From: Actinoallomurus liliacearum
GTDB lineage: Bacteria; Actinomycetota; Actinomycetes; Streptosporangiales; Streptosporangiaceae
DNA: 64,000 nucleotides
Assembly (NCBI RefSeq): GCF_039542035.1
Contig: NZ_BAABHJ010000031.1
Span: forward strand, 1-64,000
Direction: 5' to 3'
In this document: positions 25,182 to 32,897 of the stretch, one piece after another
How positions within the stretch are numbered: the stretch's first letter is position 1
How the letters are laid out: each line of letters begins with the position of its first letter
The notes under the pieces: model-generated
The model's database searches: none
The model's input: only the letters and a program-made list of their open reading frames with translations
Told to the model about the DNA's origin: nothing
Made by a program: the position numbers and the translations under genes

Positions 25182-26880
25182 TCTCCCCGTTGACCTTCGG
25201 GATGTCCGGTGCCTTCACCGGCACGCCCTCGGGGCCGACGACCAGCGAGACGGTGCCCGGCGCGACCGCGTTGTCGGCGGCGATGACCACGCCGGGAACG
25301 GCGACCGCCAGGGCGTCGGCGAAGCGTTCGGCCCCCGGCCCGTAGAGGATCCTGGTCTGCGGCTGCGCCGGGCCCTTCGCCGCCTTGACGTGGAAGCCCT
25401 GGGCCTTCAGGTCCCGCACGACCTTCTTCGGCGCGTTCACCGCGGTGACCTTGACCTGGTCGGGCGTGGGCGCGGCCGGCTTGGACGGCTCCGGCTTCGG
25501 CGCGGGCAGGTCGTCGTCCTTGCGGATGGCCTCGAACAGCGGACCCGCCTGCGACATGTCCCACTGCACCCGATTCGGGTCCTTGGGATAGGTCTGCGTC
25601 GGCACGGTGACGAACCGCACGGTGCCCGCGCTGATTCCCTTGAGGCTCGTGGCCAGCTTCTTCATCGCGGAGACGCTGAACTCGTCGTCGGTGGCGATCG
25701 ACTTGGTGGCGGCGTTCAGGAACCGGTACGCCCGCGTCGGGTCGGTCAGCATGTCCTGGCTCGTGGCCTTCTTGACCACCGAGGCCATGAACTTCTGCTG
25801 TCGCTGGATGCGCTCCAGGTCCGACCCGTCGCCGAGGCCGTAGCGCGTACGGACGTACCCCAACGCGTCGTTGCCCTTCACGACCTGACGGCCGGCCTTC
25901 AGGGACAGGTTGGCGCGCGGGTCGTTGACCGCCTGCGGCACGCAGATCTCCACCCCGCCCAGCGCGTCGACCACCCGCTTGAACCCGGCGAAGTCGATCT
26001 TGACGTAGTGGTCGATGTGGATGTCGGTGTCCGACTCGATCATCTTCCAGGTGCAGGTCGCCCCGGCGTAGGCGAACGCGGCGTTGAGCATGCCGAAGAA
26101 GGCGGGCACCGTGCCGCCTTTCTTCTTCTTGCACTCCGGGACGTGCACCATGGAGTCCCGGGGGAAGCTGATCGCGACCGCGCGGTCCCGGTTCGGCGAC
26201 AGGTGGAGCAGGATCGTCGTGTCCGAGCGCTCCCCGCTGATGTCCGGCGACCAGTACTCGTGGTTGTCCCCGTCCCGGGAGTCCGAGCCGAGCAGCAGGA
26301 TGTTCATCGACTTGTTCAGCTTCGGCGGGCGGTTCGTGCCCAGCTGCTGCTGGTCGACGTGCTCCTTGTGGATGTTGCCCTGCAGCTTCTCGTACAGGCC
26401 GAACGCCGTGCCGCCCGCCGCGAGGAGCGCCACCACGACCCCGACCGCGACCCAGCGCAGAGCCCGCCGCCCCCGGCGGCCCGCGGGCTTGACCGCAGCC
26501 GCCGCAGGCGCCTCCTCTGCGGGCGCGGCGCCCGCGGTCGTCTCGCCGGGCCCGTCGCCCGCCGGCGCCCCCTGGGCGGGCGCGCCGGCCGAGCGCGTGG
26601 ACTCGGCGGGTCCCTCTCCGGACTCCCCGCCGGCGGGTCCTTCTTCGGACCTCTTCCCGCCGGACCCCTCTTCGGGCTCCCCCTCGGCGGGCCCATCTTC
26701 GGGTCCCTTCTCGGCGGCCTCCGACGGCACCGGCTCCTTCTCGGCCGGCTCACCGCCCGGCTCGCCCTTCTCACCCCGTCGCGTCTCCGCGGTCGGCGCG
26801 TCGCCCGCCGGGCCCTTGGAGTCCGGCGCCTTCGGTGACGCCTTCTCCGGCGTCACGTCCTCAGCGTCGTTGTCGGCCAT
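25153..26880 (-). CDS. LytR-CpsA-Psr (LCP) glycopolymer ligase
   Basis: A 575-residue type II membrane protein. Residues 1-135 are a long acidic Glu/Pro/Gly/Ala-rich cytoplasmic tail. One transmembrane helix follows (LRWVAVGVVVALLAAGGTAFGLY, about 140-162). The LCP domain (about 190-400) shows MNILLLGSDSRDG, SDTTILLHLSPNRDRAVAISFPRD, VDALGGVEICV and GYVRTRYGLGDGSDLERIQRQQ, which carry the conserved Arg and Asp residues that bind the polyprenyl pyrophosphate. A C-terminal LytR_C domain (about 470-555) ends in a single Cys (NPCQ). It transfers a lipid-linked glycan from its carrier to peptidoglycan. Position next to the Galf export operon suggests that polymer is the substrate. It faces the GT2 gene with a 29-bp tail overlap. 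Confidence 0.93.
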   Translation of the reverse strand: MADNDAEDVTPEKASPKAPDSKGPAGDAPTAETRRGEKGEPGGEPAEKEPVPSEAAEKGPEDGPAEGEPEEGSGGKRSEEGPAGGESGEGPAESTRSAGAPAQGAPAGDGPGETTAGAAPAEEAPAAAAVKPAGRRGRRALRWVAVGVVVALLAAGGTAFGLYEKLQGNIHKEHVDQQQLGTNRPPKLNKSMNILLLGSDSRDGDNHEYWSPDISGERSDTTILLHLSPNRDRAVAISFPRDSMVHVPECKKKKGGTVPAFFGMLNAAFAYAGATCTWKMIESDTDIHIDHYVKIDFAGFKRVVDALGGVEICVPQAVNDPRANLSLKAGRQVVKGNDALGYVRTRYGLGDGSDLERIQRQQKFMASVVKKATSQDMLTDPTRAYRFLNAATKSIATDDEFSVSAMKKLATSLKGISAGTVRFVTVPTQTYPKDPNRVQWDMSQAGPLFEAIRKDDDLPAPKPEPSKPAAPTPDQVKVTAVNAPKKVVRDLKAQGFHVKAAKGPAQPQTRILYGPGAERFADALAVAVPGVVIAADNAVAPGTVSLVVGPEGVPVKAPDIPKVNGEINAAQNPCQ

Positions 26881-27013
26881 TCCACCTCATCGTTCTGTCG
26901 CGCGGCGCGCCGCGCGAGTCCCTGCCCCGTTAGACGCACGCCGAAGTACATCAGATGACAAACGCGGCTTTTGACCCATTGAGTCAGGCTAGGGGCTGTC
27001 CGGTTAATCTCCG

Positions 27014-27943
27014 CTACGCACGCTCGCGCGCGGAGGACACCAGCGCGGCGCCGGGACGCTCCTCCACGACCTCGTGCCGGGGGAACAGCACCAGCGCCGC
27101 ACCCGCCAGCACGAACGCCGCGATCCGGAGCGCCACCAGCAGGCGGTCGGACGGCCACGGCTCCTTGTACAGCACCGCGCCGAGGATGACGAGCTGGGTC
27201 TTGGCGATCACGGTGAGCACGGACACGACGATCGACATCCGGCAGCGCTGCAGGCCGATCTGCAGCTGGGCCAGACCGAGCGCCGCCATCCCGACCGCGA
27301 CGTACGGGTACGGCGAGCCGTAGGCGGCGGCCGCGAGCCCGTGCGTGTTGTAGATGGCGGCCACCCCCTTGAGCGCGAGCTCGGAGACGCCGAGGCTGAC
27401 GCCGGAGCCGAGGCCGTACGCGATGCCGGCCAGCGGCCGCGCGTGCCGGCCGAACGTCCGGATGTCACCGCCGACGAGGACCGCCACCCCCACCAGGATC
27501 CCGGGGACGACGACGGCGGCCAGGGTGAGCGGCCCGGCGACCGCGCTGGTCAGCACCTCGTGCCGGCCGTTCGACGCTCCGACCATCGCGGTCGCCAGGC
27601 CGAACAGGCCCACGCTGGCCCACTCGCGGCCGGTCAGCCGCTCGCCGAAGAAGACGCCGGCGTAGAAGAGGATGAACAGGAGACTGGCGGCGAAGATCGG
27701 CTGGGCGAGGCTCAGCGGGAGCATCGTCAGCGCCTTGACCTGGGTGGCCACGCCGGCCAGCACGATCACCAGGCCGGACAGCCACAGCCAGTCGGTGTAG
27801 GTGTACCGCAGGAGACGGAGCGGACGGGTACCGCGGAGTTCGGGCATGCGGCCCGCCGCCACTCGGAAGACGATGAAGCCCAGGTAGTAGATGAGGGTCG
27901 CCATCAGCGCCAGGACTGCGCCCCTGACGTCGGATCCACCCAT
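27014..27943 (-). CDS. DMT/EamA-like membrane transporter
   Basis: A 309-residue integral membrane protein with about ten hydrophobic helices in two halves, as in drug/metabolite transporters. These include AVLALMATLIYYLGFIVFRVA, WLSGLVIVLAGVATQVKALTMLPLSLAQPIFAASLLFILF and LVALRIAAFVLAGAALVLF. The loop LPLSLAQPIFAASLLF matches the conserved half-repeat motif of this superfamily. The first ATG with a plausible ribosome site (AAAGG) is at 27943. The substrate is unknown. A second member of the same broad class lies at 45571. It is unlinked by strand to the LCP gene, which starts 133 bp away on the other side of its stop. Confidence 0.85.
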   Translation of the reverse strand: MGGSDVRGAVLALMATLIYYLGFIVFRVAAGRMPELRGTRPLRLLRYTYTDWLWLSGLVIVLAGVATQVKALTMLPLSLAQPIFAASLLFILFYAGVFFGERLTGREWASVGLFGLATAMVGASNGRHEVLTSAVAGPLTLAAVVVPGILVGVAVLVGGDIRTFGRHARPLAGIAYGLGSGVSLGVSELALKGVAAIYNTHGLAAAAYGSPYPYVAVGMAALGLAQLQIGLQRCRMSIVVSVLTVIAKTQLVILGAVLYKEPWPSDRLLVALRIAAFVLAGAALVLFPRHEVVEERPGAALVSSARERA

Positions 27944-28082
27944 ACACCGAGCCTTTCGTCCCGCTTCGCGACACCTGCTCCTCGCTCCAAGTGTCACGAC
28001 TGTCGCGGATAGCGATCATGGCGTCAATAGCCATGTTCGCCGATATAGGTGGATCTCGTACTCAGTTTGGATCAATACCGCG

Positions 28083-29021
28083 TCATGTCCAGGCGAGGGC
28101 GGCGCGGTGTCTCCAGTACTCCTCCGGTGGGGTCGCGAGCGCGTCCAGTGCGGCGCGCTCGTCGGCGCTCAGCGAGACGCGCGCGGCCGCGAGGTTCGAC
28201 GTCAGCTGCGGGACGCTCACCGCGCCGGTCAGCACGGTGTCCGCCCAGGGCCGGGCGAGCACGGCGGCGAGCGCGACCGCGTCCGTCCCGACCCCGTGCG
28301 CCGCGGCGATCTCCCGCAGCGCCGTGGGCGGCTCGACCGCGAGCCGGCCGTTGGCCAGCCCCTCCTTGACGAGGACGTGGAGACCACGGGCGTGGGCCTC
28401 GGCGAGCGCGTCGCCCACCGAGGGCTCCAGGACGTTCCAGGTCGACTGCACGGCCGTGAACAGGGTCCGCCCGTCGACCTCGAGGTCGAGCGCGCGCCGT
28501 ACGGTCCCGGCCTGGGCCGGCCCGGACGTGGAGAAGCCGATCCGTACGCCCTCGGCCGCGAGGTCGGCCAGCGCCCGCTGCAGGGCCGCGTCGGCGAACA
28601 CCGGGCCGTCCGCCATGAGGGAGTGGATCTGGTAGACCGCCAGGCGGTCGCCGAGCAGCTCCCGCGTCCGCGCCGACTGGTCCCGGAACCTCGGCAGGGA
28701 GTGCTCCTTGACCTCGTGGACGTCCGCGTCCAGCCGCCACTCACCGACGTAGGCGTATCCCCACTTGCTGGAGACGGTGACGTCCCGGTGCCCCCGCTCG
28801 TCCAGCCAGCCGGCCAGGAACTCCTCGGCCAGCCCGTACGAGCGGGCGGCGTCGACCCAGCGGAGCCCCTCGTCGTACGCGGCGTCCAGCACCTGCCAGG
28901 CGGCGGCCCGCATCGCCTCCACCGTACGTTCGTCGGGCAGCGCGCCGTCGCGGCCGAGGTTGATGTACGCCGGTCGCCCGAGGGCGGCCAGCCCGAGCCC
29001 CATCCTCCCGATCACGGTCAT
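28083..29021 (-). CDS. Aldo/keto reductase
   Basis: A 312-residue NADPH-dependent oxidoreductase of the (beta/alpha)8 aldo/keto reductase superfamily. The catalytic tetrad is complete: Asp in LRWVDAARSYGLAEEF with Tyr seven residues on, Lys in VTVSSKWGYAYVG, and His in LAVYQIHSLMADG. The nucleotide-binding segment is seen late (DTVLTGAVSVPQLTSNL). An ATG at 29021 has AGGGG immediately upstream, and the gene is divergent from the adenylate cyclase gene across about 110 bp. The substrate, an aldehyde or ketone, is not predictable; members of this subgroup are often annotated as D-threo-aldose dehydrogenase-like. Confidence 0.9.
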   Translation of the reverse strand: MTVIGRMGLGLAALGRPAYINLGRDGALPDERTVEAMRAAAWQVLDAAYDEGLRWVDAARSYGLAEEFLAGWLDERGHRDVTVSSKWGYAYVGEWRLDADVHEVKEHSLPRFRDQSARTRELLGDRLAVYQIHSLMADGPVFADAALQRALADLAAEGVRIGFSTSGPAQAGTVRRALDLEVDGRTLFTAVQSTWNVLEPSVGDALAEAHARGLHVLVKEGLANGRLAVEPPTALREIAAAHGVGTDAVALAAVLARPWADTVLTGAVSVPQLTSNLAAARVSLSADERAALDALATPPEEYWRHRAALAWT

Positions 29022-29135
29022 CCCCCTACCGTGCCACGAGGCCGTCCGCCGGGGGTCCCGGCCTCCCCCGCACGAGTTCTCCGGACGATCAGTCACACTG
29101 GTCTTCCACAGATGCGCGGAGGAGGCAGTCGGGCG

Positions 29136-30740
29136 GTGGCCGCCAGAGCGGTGACGAAGAAGGGGCTGCACGGTCGGCTGGACGGGCCGCCGGGTGCCTC
29201 GCGCGCGATGCTCGAACGCCGTGCGCGGTGGCTGCTCATGGTGGCGGTCGGCGGCGCGAACCTCGCCGGCGCGCTGTTCGTCCTGCTCTTCTCGACGTTC
29301 GTGATGCCGGACCCGCCGGGGATCGCCGATCCCGCGCACGTCCGGCTCGTCAACCTCCTGGTCTTCTGCGCCTATCTCCTGTTCGGCGCGCCGATCGGCG
29401 TCACCTGGGGGATGTGGCTGTTCCGCCCGGTGCGCACCTTCGCCCGCCATGAGCGCGATCCCACCGAGGAGGAGCGGCGCGGCGTGCTGCGCGGCCCGCT
29501 GCGGCTGATGGCGATGCAGGGCACGTTGTGGGGCCTGGGCGCGGTCGGCTGGGCCGTGATCGACGCGCCCTACTCCGATCTGCTCGCCCTGAAGGTCGGC
29601 ATGATCACGGCGCTCGGCGGGGTCACCACCTGCGCGATCGTGTACCTGCTCACCGAGCGCCTGCTGCGGCCCATCGCGGCGGTGGTGATGGCGGCGGGCC
29701 CGGCGCAGTACGACGCGTGGTTCGGCATCACGCCGCGCACCATGCTCGCGTGGGCGCTCGGCAGCGGGGTGCCCGTCCTGGGCCTCGTCGCCGCCGCGGT
29801 GGCGGCGCTGGTCGTCGACGGCATGTCCCTCACCCAGCTGGCCGTCACGATCCTGGTGCTCGGCGGCGTCGCCCTGCTGGTGGGATTCCAGGTGACCTAC
29901 TTCGCCGCCCGGGCGATCGCCGACCCGGTCCGCTCCGTACGGGAGGGGCTGGCGCGGATCGAGCGTGGTGACCTGCGGGCGTCGGTCCCGGTCTACGACG
30001 CGAGCGAGCTGGGCCGGCTGCAGGCCGGGTTCAACCACATGGCGGCGGGACTGCGGGAGAACGAGCGGCTGCGGGACCTGTTCGGCCGGCACGTCGGGGA
30101 GGACGTCGCCCGGCACGCGCTGGAACACGGCGTCGTCCTGGGCGGCGAGACCTGCGACGCCGCCGTCTTCTTCGTCGATCTCCAGGGCTCGACGCACCTG
30201 GCCGCGACGCGGCCGCCCGGTGAGGTCGTCGCCCTGCTGAACGCCTACTTCGGCGTCGTCGTCGAGGTCGTGGCCGAGCACGGCGGCCTGATCAACAAGT
30301 TCCAAGGGGACGCGGCCCTGGCCGTCTTCGGTGCGCCCGAGCGGCTCGAGGACCCGGCGGGCCAGGCCCTGGCCGCCGCCCGTGAGCTCTCGTGGCGACT
30401 GCGGGAGGAGCTCCCCCAGCTGGTCGCCGGGATCGGCGTGTCGGCCGGGCAGGTCGTCGCCGGGCACATCGGCGCGGAGCAGCGCCTGGAGTACACCGTG
30501 ATCGGGGATCCGGTCAACGAGGCCGCGCGGCTCAGCGACCTCGCCAAGACGGCGGCGCCCGACCGGCTGCTCGCGTCGGCCGCGGTCGTCGCGTCCGCCG
30601 ACCAGTCCGAGGCCGCGCACTGGCGGCTCGGCAGCGCCGTGACGCTGCGCGGCCGCACCAGCCGGACTCGTCTGGCCGCGCCGTTCCGGCGGCCGCCGCC
30701 CAGCGGCCTCGACCGCGTGATCAACCGCCTCCGCCGCTGA
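29136..30740 (+). CDS. Membrane adenylate cyclase with HAMP domain
   Basis: A 534-residue class III nucleotidyl cyclase. Six hydrophobic helices (residues about 25-260) precede a HAMP segment (AIADPVRSVREGLARIERGDLRASVPVYDASELG). The C-terminal catalytic domain follows (about 330-510). Metal-binding aspartates lie in AVFFVDLQGSTHLA and KFQGDAALAVFG. The purine-selecting Lys is in INKFQGD and Asp in YTVIGDPVNEAARL, with the transition-state Asn and Arg in VNEAARL; this combination predicts ATP over GTP. GTG 29136 is preceded by AGGAGG at ten bases; ATG 29112 is an alternative. It is the familiar actinobacterial six-helix cyclase architecture and should make cAMP in response to membrane signals. 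Confidence 0.92.
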   Translation: MAARAVTKKGLHGRLDGPPGASRAMLERRARWLLMVAVGGANLAGALFVLLFSTFVMPDPPGIADPAHVRLVNLLVFCAYLLFGAPIGVTWGMWLFRPVRTFARHERDPTEEERRGVLRGPLRLMAMQGTLWGLGAVGWAVIDAPYSDLLALKVGMITALGGVTTCAIVYLLTERLLRPIAAVVMAAGPAQYDAWFGITPRTMLAWALGSGVPVLGLVAAAVAALVVDGMSLTQLAVTILVLGGVALLVGFQVTYFAARAIADPVRSVREGLARIERGDLRASVPVYDASELGRLQAGFNHMAAGLRENERLRDLFGRHVGEDVARHALEHGVVLGGETCDAAVFFVDLQGSTHLAATRPPGEVVALLNAYFGVVVEVVAEHGGLINKFQGDAALAVFGAPERLEDPAGQALAAARELSWRLREELPQLVAGIGVSAGQVVAGHIGAEQRLEYTVIGDPVNEAARLSDLAKTAAPDRLLASAAVVASADQSEAAHWRLGSAVTLRGRTSRTRLAAPFRRPPPSGLDRVINRLRR

Positions 30741-30845
30741 AGGAACACCAGGTCGGCGGCCGGACACCCCCGCGACTTCGGGGGGTCACCCGCCGGGGTG
30801 GTCCCGGCTGGATAACGGCCACGGCGATGCGGGATATTTGGTCGC

Positions 30846-31649
30846 ATGACTGAGCGCAAGCCGATCAACACCTGGTTGACGGACATGGACGGCGTGCTGG
30901 TGCACGAGGGCCAGCCAGTACCGGGGGCCAAGGAGTTCCTCTCCCGCCTCAAGGAGGCCGGCAAGCCCTTCCTCGTGCTGACCAACAATTCGATCTACAC
31001 GCCGAGGGACCTGCACGTCCGGCTGCGCGCGGCCGGACTCGACGTGCCGGTCGAGTCGATCTACACGTCCGCGCTGGCCACCGCGCAGTTCCTCGACGAC
31101 CAGCGCCCGGGCGGCTCGGCGTACGTCCTGGGCGAGGCCGGCCTGACGACCGCCCTGCACGAGATCGGGTACGTCCTGACCGACCTGGAACCCGACTACG
31201 TCGTCCTGGGCGAGACCCGGACGTACAGCTTCACCGCGATCACGACCGCGATCCGCCTGGTCAACAAGGGCGCACGGTTCATCGCCACGAACCCCGACCC
31301 CATCGGCCCCTCCACCGAGGGCGCGCTGCCGGCCACCGGCGCGGTCGCCGCGCTGATCACCAAGGCCACCGGGGTGGAGCCCTACTTCGTCGGCAAGCCG
31401 AACCCCCTGATGATGCGGAACGCCCTCAACACCGTCGGCGGGCACAGCGAGAGCACCGCGATGATCGGTGACCGCATGGACACCGACGTGGTGTCCGGCA
31501 TGGAGGCCGGTCTGTACACGATCCTGGTGCTGACCGGGGTGACCTCCCAGGGCGAGATCGAGCGTTACCCCTTCCGTCCGCAGCGGGTCGCGGACTCGAT
31601 CGCCGACCTCGTGGACATGGTCGACCTGCCGGACCTGGTCGAGGGCTGA
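30846..31649 (+). CDS. HAD family phosphatase, NagD-like
   Basis: A 267-residue HAD superfamily IIA phosphatase resembling NagD and p-nitrophenyl phosphatases. Motif I is WLTDMDGVLVHEG with the nucleophile and acid aspartates. Motif II is FLVLTNNSIYTPRDL. The lysine of motif III is in PYFVGKPNPLMMR, and motif IV is TAMIGDRMDTDVVSGMEAG. The cap domain (residues about 70-190) begins VESIYTSALATAQFL. It dephosphorylates a small phosphoester, identity unknown. It converges on the ApbE-like gene, and the two overlap by 85 bp at their 3' ends, an unusually long overlap of two well-supported coding regions. Confidence 0.92.
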   Translation: MTERKPINTWLTDMDGVLVHEGQPVPGAKEFLSRLKEAGKPFLVLTNNSIYTPRDLHVRLRAAGLDVPVESIYTSALATAQFLDDQRPGGSAYVLGEAGLTTALHEIGYVLTDLEPDYVVLGETRTYSFTAITTAIRLVNKGARFIATNPDPIGPSTEGALPATGAVAALITKATGVEPYFVGKPNPLMMRNALNTVGGHSESTAMIGDRMDTDVVSGMEAGLYTILVLTGVTSQGEIERYPFRPQRVADSIADLVDMVDLPDLVEG

Positions 31650-32395
31650 CCGGGGGCGTCGGCGCGCAGCCCGGCGGTGGCCCAGGTCCGCCCGTCGATC
31701 CCGAAGCCGTACGCCTCGTATCCGACCAGGCCCTCGATCCAGTCGCGGGCGGCCTCCCCCATCACGAAGGCCGCGGTCGCGTAGGCGTCGGCGAAGGTGA
31801 CGCTCGGCCCGACGACGGTCACCGCGGCGAGGGCGGCTGCGGGCCGTCCGGTGCGCGGGTCGAGGATGTGCGCGCCGCGTTCGGCGGTCCCGGAGGTCGC
31901 CACGGCCATGTCGCGCCCGGCGACGACCGTGGCCACCGTGCCGGGGCGCAGCGGATCGGCGATGCCCACCCGCCACGGCCGGCCCGGCTCGGGGCCCCCG
32001 GACAACTGGAGGTCGCCGCCCCCGTTGACGTGGTGGTTCGGCGACCCGGCCGCGCGCAGCATGCTTCCGGCGCGTTCGATCGCCCAGCCCTTGACCACAC
32101 CGGACGGGTCGAGCGCGCCGCCGGCGTAGGCGCTGAAGCAGCCGTCGGTGGCCTCGGTGAGCCGGTCGCACAGGGCCAGGATCTCCCCGACCTCCGGCGC
32201 GCAGTCGCCCACCTCCGCCTCACCGCGCGCCAGCCGGCTGATGTCGCTCTCCGGCCGGTACGTTGAGAAGGTCGCGTCGACCCAGTGCAGCCAGGCGATG
32301 ACCTCTTCGAGCGCGCCGTCACTGGGGTACGGCTCACGCAGGTCGAAGGAGAAGACCGTCCCCATGCAGGGCTCGACGTGCCGCAGCGCCGTCAC
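31565..32395 (-). CDS. FAD:protein FMN transferase (ApbE-like)
   Basis: A 276-residue enzyme that links FMN from FAD to a Thr or Ser of partner proteins, using Mg2+. It starts VEPCMGTVFSFDL, with VVKGWAIERAGSMLRAAG and the cofactor-binding HHVNGGGDLQLSGG. The metal and catalytic region is SVTFADAYATAAFVMG. There is no signal peptide or lipobox, unlike many ApbE proteins, so it seems cytosolic. GTG 32395 overlaps the stop of the FMN-binding protein gene (GTGA), so the two are translationally coupled and that protein is the obvious target. The C-terminal 28 residues are encoded in the overlap with the HAD gene and look atypical. Confidence 0.92.
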   Translation of the reverse strand: MTALRHVEPCMGTVFSFDLREPYPSDGALEEVIAWLHWVDATFSTYRPESDISRLARGEAEVGDCAPEVGEILALCDRLTEATDGCFSAYAGGALDPSGVVKGWAIERAGSMLRAAGSPNHHVNGGGDLQLSGGPEPGRPWRVGIADPLRPGTVATVVAGRDMAVATSGTAERGAHILDPRTGRPAAALAAVTVVGPSVTFADAYATAAFVMGEAARDWIEGLVGYEAYGFGIDGRTWATAGLRADAPGQPSTRSGRSTMSTRSAIESATRCGRKG

Positions 32396-32883
32396 TTGCC
32401 GGCCTTGTCGAGCGCGCTCTGCAGCGACCGGATGTAGCCCTCGCTGGTGTAGGTGGCGCCGGATACCGCGTCGATCTGCGCGTTCTGCGCCGACAGGGTC
32501 TCCTGGTCGAGCTGCGGCACGGCGAAGTTGTTGATCTCCCGGTCGCGCGGGTTCTCGCTCGGCAACTGGATCGCCTGGACCTTGGTGATCTTCCCGTCCT
32601 TGAGAGTGACCTGCACCTGGACGGGACCCCAGCGCGTGTCGATGGTGTTCCCGGTGACGGTCCGCGTCGTGGACTTGGTCGTCTTGCCGGTCCCGCTTCC
32701 GGTCCCGGTGCCGGCGCTCTCGCTGCTGCCGGCGCTCGGCGCCGCCGCGCCGCTGTCCGTGCCCGAACCCGTGCCCGCCGCTGCCCCGGCGGCGCCGCTG
32801 CTCGAGGCCTGATGCGTCTTGAAACTCAGCAGCAGGACCAGCCCGGCGACGGTCCCGACGATGGTGAGGATCGCCCTCTTCAT
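32392..32883 (-). CDS. Membrane-anchored FMN-binding domain protein
   Basis: A 163-residue protein. The N-terminal hydrophobic segment ILTIVGTVAGLVLLLSF is an anchor or uncleaved signal. A flexible Ser/Gly/Thr/Ala-rich linker (residues about 27-70) leads to an extracytoplasmic FMN-binding domain (about 72-160), with WGPVQVQVTLKDGKITKVQAIQLP and the flavinylation motif DAVSGATYTSEGY. The Thr of SGAT is the expected site of covalent FMN attachment by the ApbE-like enzyme encoded next. The gene lies between the ferric-reductase-like gene (14 bp upstream) and ApbE (4-bp overlap). It probably carries electrons outside the membrane. Confidence 0.93.
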   Translation of the reverse strand: MKRAILTIVGTVAGLVLLLSFKTHQASSSGAAGAAAGTGSGTDSGAAAPSAGSSESAGTGTGSGTGKTTKSTTRTVTGNTIDTRWGPVQVQVTLKDGKITKVQAIQLPSENPRDREINNFAVPQLDQETLSAQNAQIDAVSGATYTSEGYIRSLQSALDKAGK

Positions 32884-32897
32884 TGGTTCTCGTCTCC

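Noticed and set aside
26990..27016. AGGGGCTGTCCGGTTAATC resembling an insertion-sequence end
   Set aside because: Only one such end is seen; no inverted partner or transposase lies nearby.
27891..29135. Long plus-strand open frame continuing into the adenylate cyclase gene
   Set aside because: It is antisense to the aldo/keto reductase, which has a complete catalytic tetrad. The cyclase has its own GTG and ribosome site at 29136.
30767..30784. CCCCCG/CGGGGG hairpin after the adenylate cyclase gene
   Set aside because: Only six pairs with no T-run; too weak to call a terminator in such GC-rich sequence.
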